Assembly (NCBI GenBank): GCA_036897485.1
Contig: JAYMTF010000362.1
Coordinates: forward strand, 1 to 38,426
Direction: 5' to 3'
Length of the DNA stretch: 38,426 nucleotides
From: Pelargonium nanum
Taxonomy: Eukaryota; Streptophyta; Magnoliopsida; Geraniales; Geraniaceae
Numbering within the stretch: position 1 is the first letter of the stretch; every line of letters starts with the position of its first letter. The notes under the pieces are model-generated. The model had not been told where the DNA came from. It saw nothing but the letters and a program-made list of their open reading frames with translations, and ran no database searches. Shown in pieces: positions 10,879 to 21,400 of the stretch. The position numbers and the translations under genes are program-made.

Positions 10879-11685
10879 ATGGCTGCTTCTACAATGTCCC
10901 TCTCCTCTCCCTCTATGGCCGGCAAGGCCGTGAAGCTCGCTCCCTCCCCATCCCAACTTTTCGGGGGAGGACGTGTGAGCATGAGAAAAACAGCAGCCAA
11001 GCCAAAGCAAGTTGCGTCATCCGGGAGCCCGTGGTATGGCCCTGACCGTGTAAAGTACTTGGGTCCATTCTCAGGTGAAGCACCATCCTACCTCACTGGA
11101 GAGTTCCCTGGAGACTATGGGTGGGACACCGCCGGGCTCTCAGCTGACCCCGACACCTTTGCTAGGAACCGGGAGCTAGAGGTCATCCACGCAAGATGGG
11201 CAATGCTGGGAGCTCTAGGATGTGTGTTCCCTGAGCTATTGGCACGCAATGGTGTCAAGTTTGGTGAAGCTGTATGGTTCAAGGCTGGAGCACAGATATT
11301 CAGCGAGAATGGCTTGGACTATTTGGGGAGCTCGAGCTTGATCCATGCTCAGAGCATTCTGGCCGTTTGGGCTACACAGGTGTTCTTGATGGGTGCAGTG
11401 GAGGGCTATAGAGTTGCTGGTGGACCTCTTGGCGAAGTGACTGACCCTTTGTATCCTGGTGGGAGCTTTGACCCACTCGGGCTAGCTGATGACCCTGAAG
11501 CTTTTGCTGAGCTCAAGGTGAAGGAGATCAAGAATGGAAGATTAGCCATGTTCTCTATGTTTGGCTTCTTTGTTCAGGCTGTTGTGACCGGGAAAGGGCC
11601 ATTGGAGAACCTTGCTGACCATCTTGCAGACCCAGTTAACAACAATGCTTGGGCATTTGCCACCAACTTTGCACCTGGAAACTGA
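10879..11685 (+). CDS. LHCB1: Chlorophyll a/b-binding protein of LHCII type 1, chloroplastic
   Basis: A single-exon 268-aa protein, the usual LHCB1 length and intronless as most LHCB1 genes are. Residues 1-35 are the transit peptide ([20 protein letters not shown]). The mature end is expected at R36 (RKTAAK), placing the STN7 state-transition phosphosite at Thr38. The WYGPDR trimerisation motif follows. Helix B contains [16 protein letters not shown], helix C about [20 protein letters not shown], and helix [18 protein letters not shown], all carrying the expected chlorophyll ligands; the C-terminus is [15 protein letters not shown]. It binds chlorophyll a/b in thylakoids as the major PSII antenna. 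Assignment to type 1 rather than type 2 rests on the N-terminus ([13 protein letters not shown] and RKTA) and [18 protein letters not shown]. Confidence 0.97.
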   Translation: MAASTMSLSSPSMAGKAVKLAPSPSQLFGGGRVSMRKTAAKPKQVASSGSPWYGPDRVKYLGPFSGEAPSYLTGEFPGDYGWDTAGLSADPDTFARNRELEVIHARWAMLGALGCVFPELLARNGVKFGEAVWFKAGAQIFSENGLDYLGSSSLIHAQSILAVWATQVFLMGAVEGYRVAGGPLGEVTDPLYPGGSFDPLGLADDPEAFAELKVKEIKNGRLAMFSMFGFFVQAVVTGKGPLENLADHLADPVNNNAWAFATNFAPGN

Positions 11686-12828
11686 GTTAATTGGTACAAT
11701 TTAATGAGAACTTTTCAAAATTAGAGTGAAATTTGTGAACCATATACAAACTCAGCTTATATATGCCAACTAACATCATCACTTATCCCAACAATAACAT
11801 AAAGATAATGACCAACCAAAACTCCAGTTAATTTGAATCTTAAAATCAGCTGAATCAATGAAAAATGGCTAACTTGTTCTGCTTTTAAATATTTATACAG
11901 TCAAAATCACAACTTAAGTTTTTTTGACAATGTGGTATAGAGCTGTCAATTTGGACCCAAACTCGTGTGCACGTGACACCCGATACTCATTTTTCCAGTT
12001 CAGGTTGCATAAAATAGGTTTGTTCACTTTCTAGGTCGAATGGGGTCAGGCAAACTAACATGAACTCGCACAATTTACCTGTACAACCCGAAACCTGATC
12101 TGAGCCCTGAAACCGGCATTCCTTTTGGGTCCGATTCGGATTGAGCCTTTTGAACCTGAACCAATAAAACTCAATGCAAGACCTGAATTGCCTGCTCTTC
12201 AGTGGTAGTGTTTGGATTAAAAAAAAAATGGAATGAGAATTGGAATCAATCCTGGGGACTGGGAATTAGATTCTCATGTCAATTACGTGGTAAAATAAAC
12301 TCTAATCCAAACACTAACAATAAAATGAGTGCTCGCAATCTGAGCCATCATTCATCGCCTGAGACTCACAGCAAAGACACAAACAAAATGGATTCGGGCA
12401 AGTGCTCCGCGCCCACAACTTCATTGGGGCGGGTATGAGCGTTGATTAATGAAGTCGCATCACCTCATTGGCCATGATTCAATGGCTGAGAGTCTAAGCT
12501 AGTAAATCATGTTAAGATTCTTTTTTCTCTAATAAAAATCTCATTCTCATTCCAATTCCTCGTTCTTGTTCATGAACAAAAATTCTAATTCAAAAGCTAA
12601 GCAGGTAAACAAACAATTGCTGTGAAGGGAGCAAACAAAGAACATTACTCACTAGAAGATAGACTTCAACGACAGCCATTGCTAACATGTTTCGTGTCGA
12701 AACGATTCTGATGACATCTTCAAGTGAAATCGCTAGATAAAGTCAATCTCTTAATTACAATATGACATCACATATAAAGTTACAAACAATGATGAACAGA
12801 GTAACGTAATTTGTAAAAAAAAAAACGC
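11686..12828. other. Intergenic region downstream of LHCB1
   Basis: No firm gene. It holds the LHCB1 3' UTR, a degenerate repeat-like stretch at about 11936-12165 that starts tagagctgtcaatttgga, and a possible short MITE at 12207-12315. AG at 12733-12734 and GT at 12651-12652, read on the minus strand, bound an 80-nt possible exon related to the short ORF at 12829-12930. Confidence 0.5.
12207..12315. mobile_element. Possible short MITE or inverted-repeat element
   Basis: AGTGTTTGGATTA at 12207-12219 has an exact 13-bp inverted copy at 12303-12315, enclosing 109 bp with a purine-rich ggaatgagaattggaat interior. No clear target duplication was found, so class is unassigned. A pyrimidine-rich partner of the interior (attctcattccaattcc) at about 12543-12559 may mean that a larger element is involved. 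Confidence 0.4.
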
Positions 12829-12930
12829 TTACTTGCAAAGCCAGATCTGAGCTATTTCTGCTGTTCTCTCCGCAAAATGCTTCTTGCTTTCCGGATAATC
12901 GTCTTCTTCGTCGCGCTTACCGGACTCCAT
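12829..12930 (-). CDS. Short hypothetical ORF, possibly a first exon
   Basis: Reading from ATG at 12930 down gives 33 codons beginning MESGKRDEEDDYPESKK, then TAA. The composition looks coding (acidic/basic, GC-richer than surroundings), and a good donor, AA|GTAAGC, sits at 12832-12831 just before the stop. That suggests it is the first exon of a spliced gene. The obvious downstream acceptor (AG at 12734-12733) opens an 80-nt block ending at a GTGAGT donor (12652), but the joined frame stops after four codons, while another frame of that block is open. So this is either a microprotein, a misread splice pattern, or a decayed gene. I do not recognise the family. Confidence 0.3.
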   Translation of the reverse strand: MESGKRDEEDDYPESKKHFAERTAEIAQIWLCK

Positions 12931-14227
12931 GGCCCGCGATTTTGAGGTCGAGACGTGGGCTTATTTCAAATTTGGGGAAACAAGTACCCTGACGTTTGAA
13001 AATGACGTCATTTTTTTTTGTACAGAAGAAAAATTTGCTGAAATAGTCCATGTATTTACGAAACATCACAAATTTTGGTACGGAACTATAAATTGCACTA
13101 ATTTAGCCCTTCTTATTTTTAAACAGTTTTCACCAAACAATTTAATTTTACGGGTTTTTTTTATCTCCATCCGTATATAATTTACGGAACAAAGTTTTTG
13201 TTCTATACAAACATTTTACCTTCGTCAAACTAGTTTTACACACATTTTACTTCTATAGACTTTGAAGAAGAGAACTCAAATAAGACATAATGTTCATGCT
13301 ACTAGTCCGACAAAAAGGTGTTGTTTACTATACTTTGATGATAATTATGGATTTCTGAAATCACATTATTACCCTTTATTTCACTTATATTTTCAAATAA
13401 ATGTCATGCAATTGAAAAAATGTAATAAAATTTTCTCAATATTGTAATATATTCTTCAATTATCATAAATTATTAAGGGAAAATGAAACATTAATTAGCT
13501 AAATTAGTTGCAAACACCTTGAATTCGTAACAATACATTGCTTAAAAAAATCGTAAAAACACATTAGAAAGTCGAAAAACTATGTACTTATTTGCAACTT
13601 CGTCAAACAAAAAAATTGAATAAAGACACCCATTTGGCGTGGGTAAAATATTAGTTTTATTTTGAATAATGTCAACAACATAACTCAATGCTATACATGA
13701 AACATATAAATATCTGCGTAAGGATAAAAACGACATTTATAACTTTTCTAATTTCAATCTATTCAAAATTTGAATTTTTATGCCGCCAAAATATTTGACG
13801 TAATGACAAAAGCACAATTCTTATGTAGAATCAAATTCCGAAAATAACGGCACACTTAAATCAACATAGTACAAATCAAGAATACATTTTTGTCGGATTC
13901 ACGAACCACCACACGAATCTACCAATGTCACTTCACTACTTTCCTAATCAAAATTTCTGATTCTCCACCAAACTTAGGTAAATTACAACTCTTATTTAAG
14001 CCATTGACTTCTCATTTTAATGCCAAACATGAATTTTAAGTTATGAACCTTTGTGAAGAACAAAAAATGCACCCTCTCAATTCTCATCAAAGTACCAAAA
14101 AGACCAACTTGGTTTGTGAGTCCTGACCGGCTACCTACTCTCCCAGTGAAACCAACCCTTTTGTCCAAATCAGATGTGCTTTGCATCAACCGGCTATCAC
14201 CGGGTGGAATCGTTGAGTGGGCCATCA
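12931..14227. other. AT-rich intergenic region upstream of LEC1
   Basis: Nothing coding is supported. The part from 13000 to 14000 is very AT-rich with only short chance ORFs. GC content rises from about 14100 towards the LEC1 promoter. Confidence 0.6.
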
Positions 14228-14264
14228 GCCACGTGGCGTCTACCTGTTGAGCACCCTATAAATA
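14228..14264 (+). promoter_or_regulatory. LEC1 promoter: palindromic G-box plus TATA box
   Basis: GCCACGTGGC, a perfect 10-bp palindromic G-box/ABRE-type core, is at 14228-14237. TATAAATA is at 14257-14264, about 90 bp before the ATG at 14353. bZIP and bHLH factors bind such cores in embryo genes; binding here is inferred. Confidence 0.6.
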
Positions 14265-14311
14265 TATGTGTTGATTTTCCACAGGGACACAGTGACCTGT
14301 GAAGGGACATC

Positions 14312-14351
14312 TAGAGAGAGAAAGTGAGTAAAGTAGAGAGAGAAAGTGAGT
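14312..14351 (+). repeat. GA-rich direct repeat in LEC1 5' leader
   Basis: An 18-bp unit, tagagagagaaagtgagt, occurs twice (14312-14329 and 14334-14351), ending two bases before the start codon. GAGA-type motifs like these are binding sites for BPC proteins, which can recruit Polycomb complexes; that role here is inference. Confidence 0.75.
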
Positions 14352-14352
14352 T

Positions 14353-17317
14353 ATGGAACATGAAGGTGGCAACAACAGTCGAGCAAAATCAATCCCAGGT
14401 GAAGCGAAAAAGAGAAACAAATGTGATTATTTTTTCCTTTCTCTCTGATTTTATTTGTGTTTTAAATTAATAGAATTTGTGGTTTTTGTTCTTCAAGATT
14501 ATTTTTTGGTTAGATCGAATTTTACGATTGATTTGATGTTTTGCATGTATCAAATATGTACTTTTCACCGACTAGAGGGAATTAAGAGAGAATGATCAAT
14601 ATTGGTTACACATTTACACATACGCAAAATTCGATCAAACAATAATCTCTTTTATATCTTCTTGTTACAAGTAGTTCTTTTACATTTTTGCAAAAAATTT
14701 ACCTTTTCTTTTTTTGACATCTAAAAAATTTCACCTTGTGTTATAGCTTTTCATCAATACACTCTAACTTTTGAGATTCTTTGAAAGATTAAACAAAAAG
14801 TAATCTTTAAATGAACATTGTACATGAATATAAATTGTGCACTTACTTTAATAAATATGAAACGGATTATTTTAAAACTTCACTCCCACACGAATTAAGA
14901 AAATTGAAAGTTAGTAAATTACAATCACATAAAATAAAACACGAGAGGGTAAGCCCGAGAGTTCGAGATGAGGAAGCAAGAAAATATATGACTATTTTCT
15001 GTTTCGTACTTCGGTTTATTAAATTTTCAATTCAATTTAATTATCGTAGATAAATAATATTTTTTAAATGAAAAGGCATGAACTTATTTAAGTAAGTTTT
15101 GAAGTTAAAGGTGATAATAGGAAAGAATCCGACCTGTATGGATAGGACTCTCCAGATATTCCGATAGTAGAGTCTTCTATGAGATATATTTTCTTTTTAT
15201 TTATTTATCTACTTCTTATTTTGGATTTTAGTATACGAATCAGATGTGTGTGTGTATATGTGTTTCCCTCTTTTTTAAGACTTTTTAAAGTTTTTTTTAA
15301 GCTTCTTAAACTTTGAATTCACTAAACTTTCTCCATATAAATCAATAGGTATTTTAATTACTATGAAGAGTTAGCATATTTATTTCTAAAATCAATGTGA
15401 TAAATGAAATGTCTTGAATGAGTTTTATAAACCTCACTTGTTTTTCACAAAAATATATCTACCCTTGCCAATTTGTCATATATATATATATATTTCTATG
15501 AGTAAAATGTATATCAGTTAATTGATATAAGCTTATATCAGTTAACCTCAATACTACGTAGTTTTGAACTAATTTTAGTGTTAGAAAATAAATTAAAACT
15601 GTGTCGTTTGAGCATGAAAAATAAAAAATTTAAACGACACTTTCATCTTCGTTGGAACGGTGATGTCCCGCATACCGCCCCAACCCCAGCGCAGCCACCG
15701 CCGCAATTGCTGCTGCTCCTTCTGCCTCTGCCACACCGTCACCATAGTCATCATCCTCCTCGCCGGCGCCGTCCTCTACTTCTTCTACATCCCCCACACT
15801 TCCACACCTTCGCCATCAACAACCTCAAATTCGCCTACATCAATGTCACCTCCACCAATCACCTCAACTCCAAGCTCAATTTCACAATCACTGCTCCAAA
15901 CCCGGTCGAAACTGTCATTTGTTGTTGTTGCTCATGGTGTTGGCGACACCATTGATCCTTAATTAGTTACGATGTTTGTGACTGTCATTGGTTGTTGTTG
16001 CTCATGGTGACCTTTGGCCTAGGCTTCATCACACATGTGAAACATGAAAATTGTTTATGACTTCTTACTGCTTGTCCCCACATGGCCATGGCTGGCCGGA
16101 GTTCATCAGAATGAGAGAATAGATGTTGGAGAAAGGTGTGGGCATTTAGGGTTGTTAATCAACTTGAGTTAAAACTACATAGTTTTAATTGAATCATTTA
16201 ATTAAAACTACGTAGTATTGATGTTAACTGATATAAGCTTATATCAGTTTACTGATATACATTTTACTCATATTTCTATACATATAAATGGTAAATAGAA
16301 GTTGCTATTTAATTATTTATTTATGTACATAATGCATGATTGATGAAGATTGCATATTGTGTCAGTTGTATAGGGATAATGGAAAGTTATATATAAAAAA
16401 AGGGACAAAAAACAGTGCATTTACATTGTTTCTTTTACAGTCAACTATATTTATTCTATCAATTATCATGTTATATAATAATGTTTCAAATTTCAGCATT
16501 GACCATGCAACAGTACGCTCATCTTATGAGTGTGAGTGTGAATGTGAACCAAAACGGCGTCGTCTCAAACAACAACAACAGCAACTATAGCGTCCCTTTG
16601 GCTGTCCCGCTCCCTCCCATCTCCGACCCTATCCCGAGTGGAAATGGAAACGGAAACCCGAACCGGAATCAGAATGTTGACCCGAAAACAACCAACAATG
16701 AACCGCAACCACCACCACCAGACGCGCCTCAACAACGCGCCGCCGCACGCGAGCAAGACCAGTACCTGCCGGTCGCGAACGTGATAAGGATCATGCGGCG
16801 CATCCTGCCGTCGCACGCCAAGATCTCCGACGGGGCCAAGGAGACTGTCCAGGAGTGCGTCTCCGAGTACATCGGCTTCATCACCGGCGAGGCCAACGAC
16901 CGCTGCCGCCGCGAGCAGCGCAGGACCGTCACCGCCGAGGACATACTTTGGGCCATGGCCAAGCTCGGCTTCGACGACTACCTCCAACCCTTGACCGTCT
17001 ACCTCAACCGCTACCGCGAGCACGAGAGCGACCGCAACGTCGGTCCTCGGGACCTGCCGGTCTCCGGCAAGCGCAGGGCCTCTGAGCACCCTCCTCTTGT
17101 TCCGGTCGTGCCGGGTTCAGCTTATAATGGTTCTTCGCCGTTTGCCAGCTGCCCGATGTCGCCGGGGATGTTTTTCAATCCGGCGCCGGTGGGCGGTGGT
17201 TTGTCTGCGCCGCCGGATGCGTCGAATGGCCGTGCAAGTGGAGCTTCGACCTCCGGTGAGCAGGATAATGGTGGTTTGATGGTCAGTGACTTTGAAGAAT
17301 TTGCTCAGTTTAAATGA
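14353..17317 (+). CDS. LEC1: LEC1-type NF-YB transcription factor subunit
   Basis: Exon 1 is 14353..14398 ([15 protein letters not shown] plus one base) and exon 2 is 16497..17317. The donor is CCAG|GTGAAG and the acceptor TTTCAG|CA. Joined in phase 1 they give 288 aa, and exon 2 is open through the join. The B domain is at about residues 100-192 ([18 protein letters not shown] to [12 protein letters not shown]). The histone-fold subunit pairs with NF-YC and NF-YA to bind CCAAT boxes. The Asp that marks LEC1/L1L proteins (AtLEC1 D55; Lys in other NF-YBs) is present at about 127 in KISDGAKE; the next residue is Gly where LEC1 usually has Asp or Ser. The C-terminus [10 protein letters not shown] resembles the LEC1 tail. 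Function is as a master regulator of embryogenesis and seed storage programmes. Exon 2 is GC-rich against AT-rich surroundings. If the short exon were wrong, the ATG at 16505 would be the fallback start. Confidence 0.9.
15663..15909 (+). pseudogene. NHL/LEA2-type (NDR1/HIN1-like) gene fragment inside the MULE
   Basis: From ATG 15663 one frame reads [20 protein letters not shown], then a hydrophobic membrane segment ([22 protein letters not shown]). After about 15790 the family reading moves to another frame: [17 protein letters not shown], then [14 protein letters not shown] up to about 15905. This order (Cys-rich basic N-terminus, one membrane helix, FxxPH, then LEA2 start) is that of NHL proteins such as NHL3/YLS9. 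A frameshift sits at the junction and the fragment stops early in the LEA2 domain, so it is a broken, partial copy. GC-rich codon-like composition contrasts with the AT-rich intron. Confidence 0.75.
15911..16009. repeat. 70-bp-offset duplication inside the MULE
   Basis: A 29-bp segment starting actgtcatt and ending ctcatggtg occurs at 15911-15939 and 15981-16009 with one mismatch. It follows the NHL fragment and lies within the element. Confidence 0.8.
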
Positions 17318-18442
17318 TTATTAAACAATTATAATGATATACATTAGAAGATAATTATGATAAATTTATATACATAATGAGATGAAAACATGGTGTGGTA
17401 TGATATGAGAGCTTGACTGAGACAAACTTGATTATGAATATTGAACTATCTTTATTTTATTTTAGAAAAAATAAATATATTGAACTATCCTGTATGGAGT
17501 TTTAATATAATTATATATATGCAGTTTGTTTTATTACAATTTTAACTTATTTTTGTCTTCTAATCTTGTTTAAATTAACATACAATATTGTGTGACGAAA
17601 TAATATAGTATTTGACATTTTAATTTTAAATAAATAATAATTTAACATAAACGATACCTCTGTCGTGTTTCATTTAAATTATGCATAGACTGCTATGATG
17701 AAACTAATAAAGAAATTTATTTTAAATTATGACAATAATAAAATATGATGGCGGAGACTAAGATTTAATTTGGAAGAGCCATAAGCGAAACGTTGACACT
17801 AAGGCAAGCGGCTTGCTATGGACGTCCACCAAGAAGGTCGCCTACAATTTCGGAGGACATGATTAAGGGAGAGAATGACAATAAGTCAGAAAGACGAAAC
17901 AAAAGATATGACAATTAAGAAGATGATTTACCGTTTCACTAGGATGACTTTATTTAGATGTCAACAACTAGATTGACCACACGAGTCACTACCGTCACTT
18001 TTGCGAGGCGGATGTTCCTACAAACTCAAGTTGTTTCCATTTTGCTCAAGCACTCGAAAAAAGATATACCTGGGAGAACGGTCACAAACCACTTATCAAT
18101 CATGTTAGTCACGTAGATGATTTTAATTAGTTTGCGTGTTTAAAATACTAATTTCTCAAAAGAAGAAATCTTATTCATATGTGTTTCAAACTATTCTCTA
18201 CATTTATTTTCTAAAATAATTTCTTTCGAGATGTTGTTCGGATTCTAACTCACACTCTAATCGAATTTTTGAGTACATATGTAAGTTACTTGACCGGATA
18301 AGTTTAAATTTTGACAACAAAATAAACGGATTTGACCTATACATATGTTTACGAATAAAAACTTGACCAAAATTACAATTTTCCATCTTTCCACGGTCAA
18401 CTAACTTATTTTACTTACAAACCCAGAAGAAGAAAGAAAAAA
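17318..18442. other. Intergenic region between LEC1 and VTE6
   Basis: AT-rich, with no coding or repeat structure I can support. The LEC1 3' UTR and the VTE6-like promoter must lie within it. Confidence 0.6.
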
Positions 18443-21400
18443 ATGGCAGCTTCATCATGTCTCCTCCACATCAATCTCCGTCCGGTTCCTCTCCGATTCC
18501 CTCACTCTCTACTCCTCAGAAAACCCCCAATTCGCTTCCCAAACCCTACCCTCAGACCCCTCGAGTTGGCGGTTCACAGAGTCCAAGCCGTCTCAGTTCA
18601 GGGAGCCGTGTCACAGGCTATTAGCTTGATCCAATCATCACCACCCACGTGGCAATCCGCCGCCCTCACCAATCTACTGATCTTCAGTCTGGGTTCTCCG
18701 CTTCTGCTCTCTGGTCTGTCACTTCCCGGCATTGCTTCTGCTTTCCTGCTCGGTACTCTCACATGGCGCGCTTTTGCCCAATCTGGGTTCCTTCTTGTTG
18801 CCTCTTACTTCGTAATCGTAAGCAAAAATTTGACTCTCTGTTCTTGAATTTCACACTTGTTGAATTGTAAATGAAGAGGAACTTTGGAAAGATTTGATAT
18901 TGATATGATTTGGGTTCAAATCTGGCTTAAAAAGCTTAGTGAGTAGTGTGTGCCTGTGTAGGAGTATGTTTTTAGCTCAACAAGCTTGAACTCAGCTTAA
19001 TTCTATGAGAAGTATTTACTTAGGAAAATAATGTCAAAATAGGTAATTCAGTGGAAGACTCGTCACTCAAGTTTATGTCGGGTTTTGTTTGAATTGAGTT
19101 CTGTCAAGTTTTGCAAAATTTGTGTGTTTGCTGGTTCTTGAAGACTTATATGTACTGTAATGGCTAATGAAGCATAAATATTTGTATTTGTTAGGGAACA
19201 GCAGTAACTAAGGTGAAAATGGTTCAGAAGGAGGCTATGGGGATAGCCGAGAAGAGGAAAGGGCGGAGGGGGCCAGGCAGTGTTGTTGGTTCCAGTGCTG
19301 CAGGTTGTGTTTGTGCTCTTCTCTCAATATATGGAGTGGGAGGAAATGCATTTTCTCAGCTGTGGCAGCTCGGTTTTGTTGCCAGTTTCTGTACTAAGTT
19401 GAGCGATACCGTCTCTAGTGAAATTGGCAAGGCATATGGAAAAACAACGTAAGTAATGTGGCCTTGCTTGGTATTCGTTGGGAGCCTCGTTCTAGTATAT
19501 TAGAAAATTTGCATAGTTCTTGCATGTGGCTTTCACCTCAATTGGATTTCATGTCGTAAGATTTTGCTGAAGCTTGGGATTTTAATAGCTTATAATTCTT
19601 CTTGAAGAAAGAAAAAAACAGTGTAACTTAATAGCATGAAAATTGACATATGTACGAGTTTATGAAATACATGTAGGCAGCTCATCTTCTGCAATAATAG
19701 GCTTTGGAAACCCATGATGCAAATGATATCTTGGTTCCAGCTGTTAAAATCATCATGTTGTTCCCATTTTGGAGGCACTACATGTACGTTGCTTTAACTA
19801 TTTGTAGGGTCTACCCTTCTATGGAAAGGGACCCTCTCTGGAAAGGGACCCTCTCTGTACAACTCAACTGATCTTGTAGAGTGGATCAAGGAATCCAAAT
19901 CCATTAGTATGGTATTTTATCTACATTTTATTATCAAATTGTTATAGAACATCTTGCTTCTGGGCCCTGGCTTTTGTGGGGTAGGGCTTAGTACCAATTT
20001 TCATCTTATCGCCCCAAATCATTTAAGTTGCATGGTTCTTCAGGTTCATGTATACAGTAATTTAATTATGTTATATGTTTGCTAGTTTAGTGAAGTCATG
20101 CAGCTATGTTGACAATTGTCATGAGAAAGGAACAGTCACATCAGGCGCTGATGGAAAATTGATTTACTCCTGCCATAGCAGCAACTTTAAACCTGTATTA
20201 TGTAGTATTACAACACAATTTGCATAAAAGTTGAAAGAATTTAGCATTTTTTTGTTTGGTTTGTGCGTAAATTTTTTCTTTTATTCTATCACTAGACATG
20301 GCTTGATTGTTGTTTGTTTGTTTAGCACTAGAAAAAGTTTTCACTTTTTCATATCTGTTTTCATGATCAGGTACCTGGTAACAAATTTTAAGATAGTCCC
20401 CAGAGGAACAGAAGGAGCTGTGAGTGTTGAGGGAACCCTTGCTGGACTTCTAGCGTCAATTGCTCTTGCTTCTGTTGGTTGTCTGATGAGTCTGGTAATC
20501 TTTAATATCAATTCATTCAGTTTCTATTATTTGTTTGAATTGTTTCATAAATGTGTTATAGAATTTGAATCGTGCTTATTATCTTTGACTTGATTAAAAG
20601 TAAGAATAACAATATCAACTCATATTCTCAAACCATATACGTACAACAATCAAGCCATTTCTGAAACTAAGATGGGGTTAATTACATGAGTTATTTTGCA
20701 GTACTTATTGTGATCTTCTACTCATATTCTCCTGATCCACTCCATCCTATCTAATGATATGTTCTCCATTAAACCATGGTTTTTCTTATTACATCTTTCC
20801 ATGTTAACTTAGGTCTGCTCCTGTCCCTTTTAGTGTCTCCCAACAGATAAATTTCACCTTTGTAACAAGATCACTAAACTCTGCCCGTGATATTGTAACA
20901 TACAGCCGGTTCCAAGCCCAGTAAGGGAGAAGGGTCTGTAGGTTGTAGTCGATATAAATTTTTGTCAAATCCCATGAGCATGATTCCTAGAGCGTAGTTA
21001 CTGACATACATTTATTAACCTCCCATTTTGGTAAATGATAAAGTTGCTGAGGATCCCACAGATGCAATTTTCACATGTGAATTTATCATATCATAAGTTG
21101 GCAAAATGAGATAATTTGTACCTACATGATTATACATGGCTAGTATTCTTTCTATACAAATGGATTTGTAGTCTAAGTTAGGTGTGGTTTATCTGGTGGG
21201 TTCAGATTTACGTGACATAGCAAACGAACTCGGTATTATAGTAGAAAATGTGACTTTTTTGACATTAAAACGTAGAAGCTCTTGAACTGAAATATTCTAA
21301 TTATTATATCAGATGATTTGTAAAGGAGTTATATACCTTTAGTTTTGGCCATTTTTGGTATCTTTGAAGTGGGCAGTATATCCATGCCATGCTTGTATTG

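Larger units (their letters stand above)
15490..16279. mobile_element. Mutator-like element (Pack-MULE type) in LEC1 intron 1
   Basis: The 770-bp element at 15500-16269 has 66-bp terminal inverted repeats (15500-15565 and 16204-16269) that differ at three positions by eye. The outer ends are GAGTAAAATG and CATTTTACTC. A perfect 10-bp direct repeat, ATATTTCTAT, flanks it at 15490-15499 and 16270-16279. Long TIRs plus a 9-11-bp duplication are the mark of Mutator-like elements. It has no transposase and carries an NHL/LEA2-like gene piece, so it is a non-autonomous, gene-capturing form. Each TIR contains the palindrome tgatataagcttatatca. The insertion is inside the 2098-bp LEC1 intron 1. Confidence 0.9.

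Noticed and set aside
12202..12438. 78-codon ORF on + downstream of LHCB1
   Set aside because: It crosses the inverted-repeat element, is low-complexity Asn/Ser/Trp-rich text and has no motif.
15578..15955. 125-codon ORF on + rich in Pro/His with a late [12 protein letters not shown] segment
   Set aside because: The first half is an out-of-frame shadow of the NHL N-terminus. Only the late part is family-like, so it was merged into the pseudogene within the MULE.
16565..17089. 174-codon ORF on - opposite LEC1
   Set aside because: Antisense shadow of the GC-rich LEC1 exon, caused by codon bias; it has no domain resemblance.
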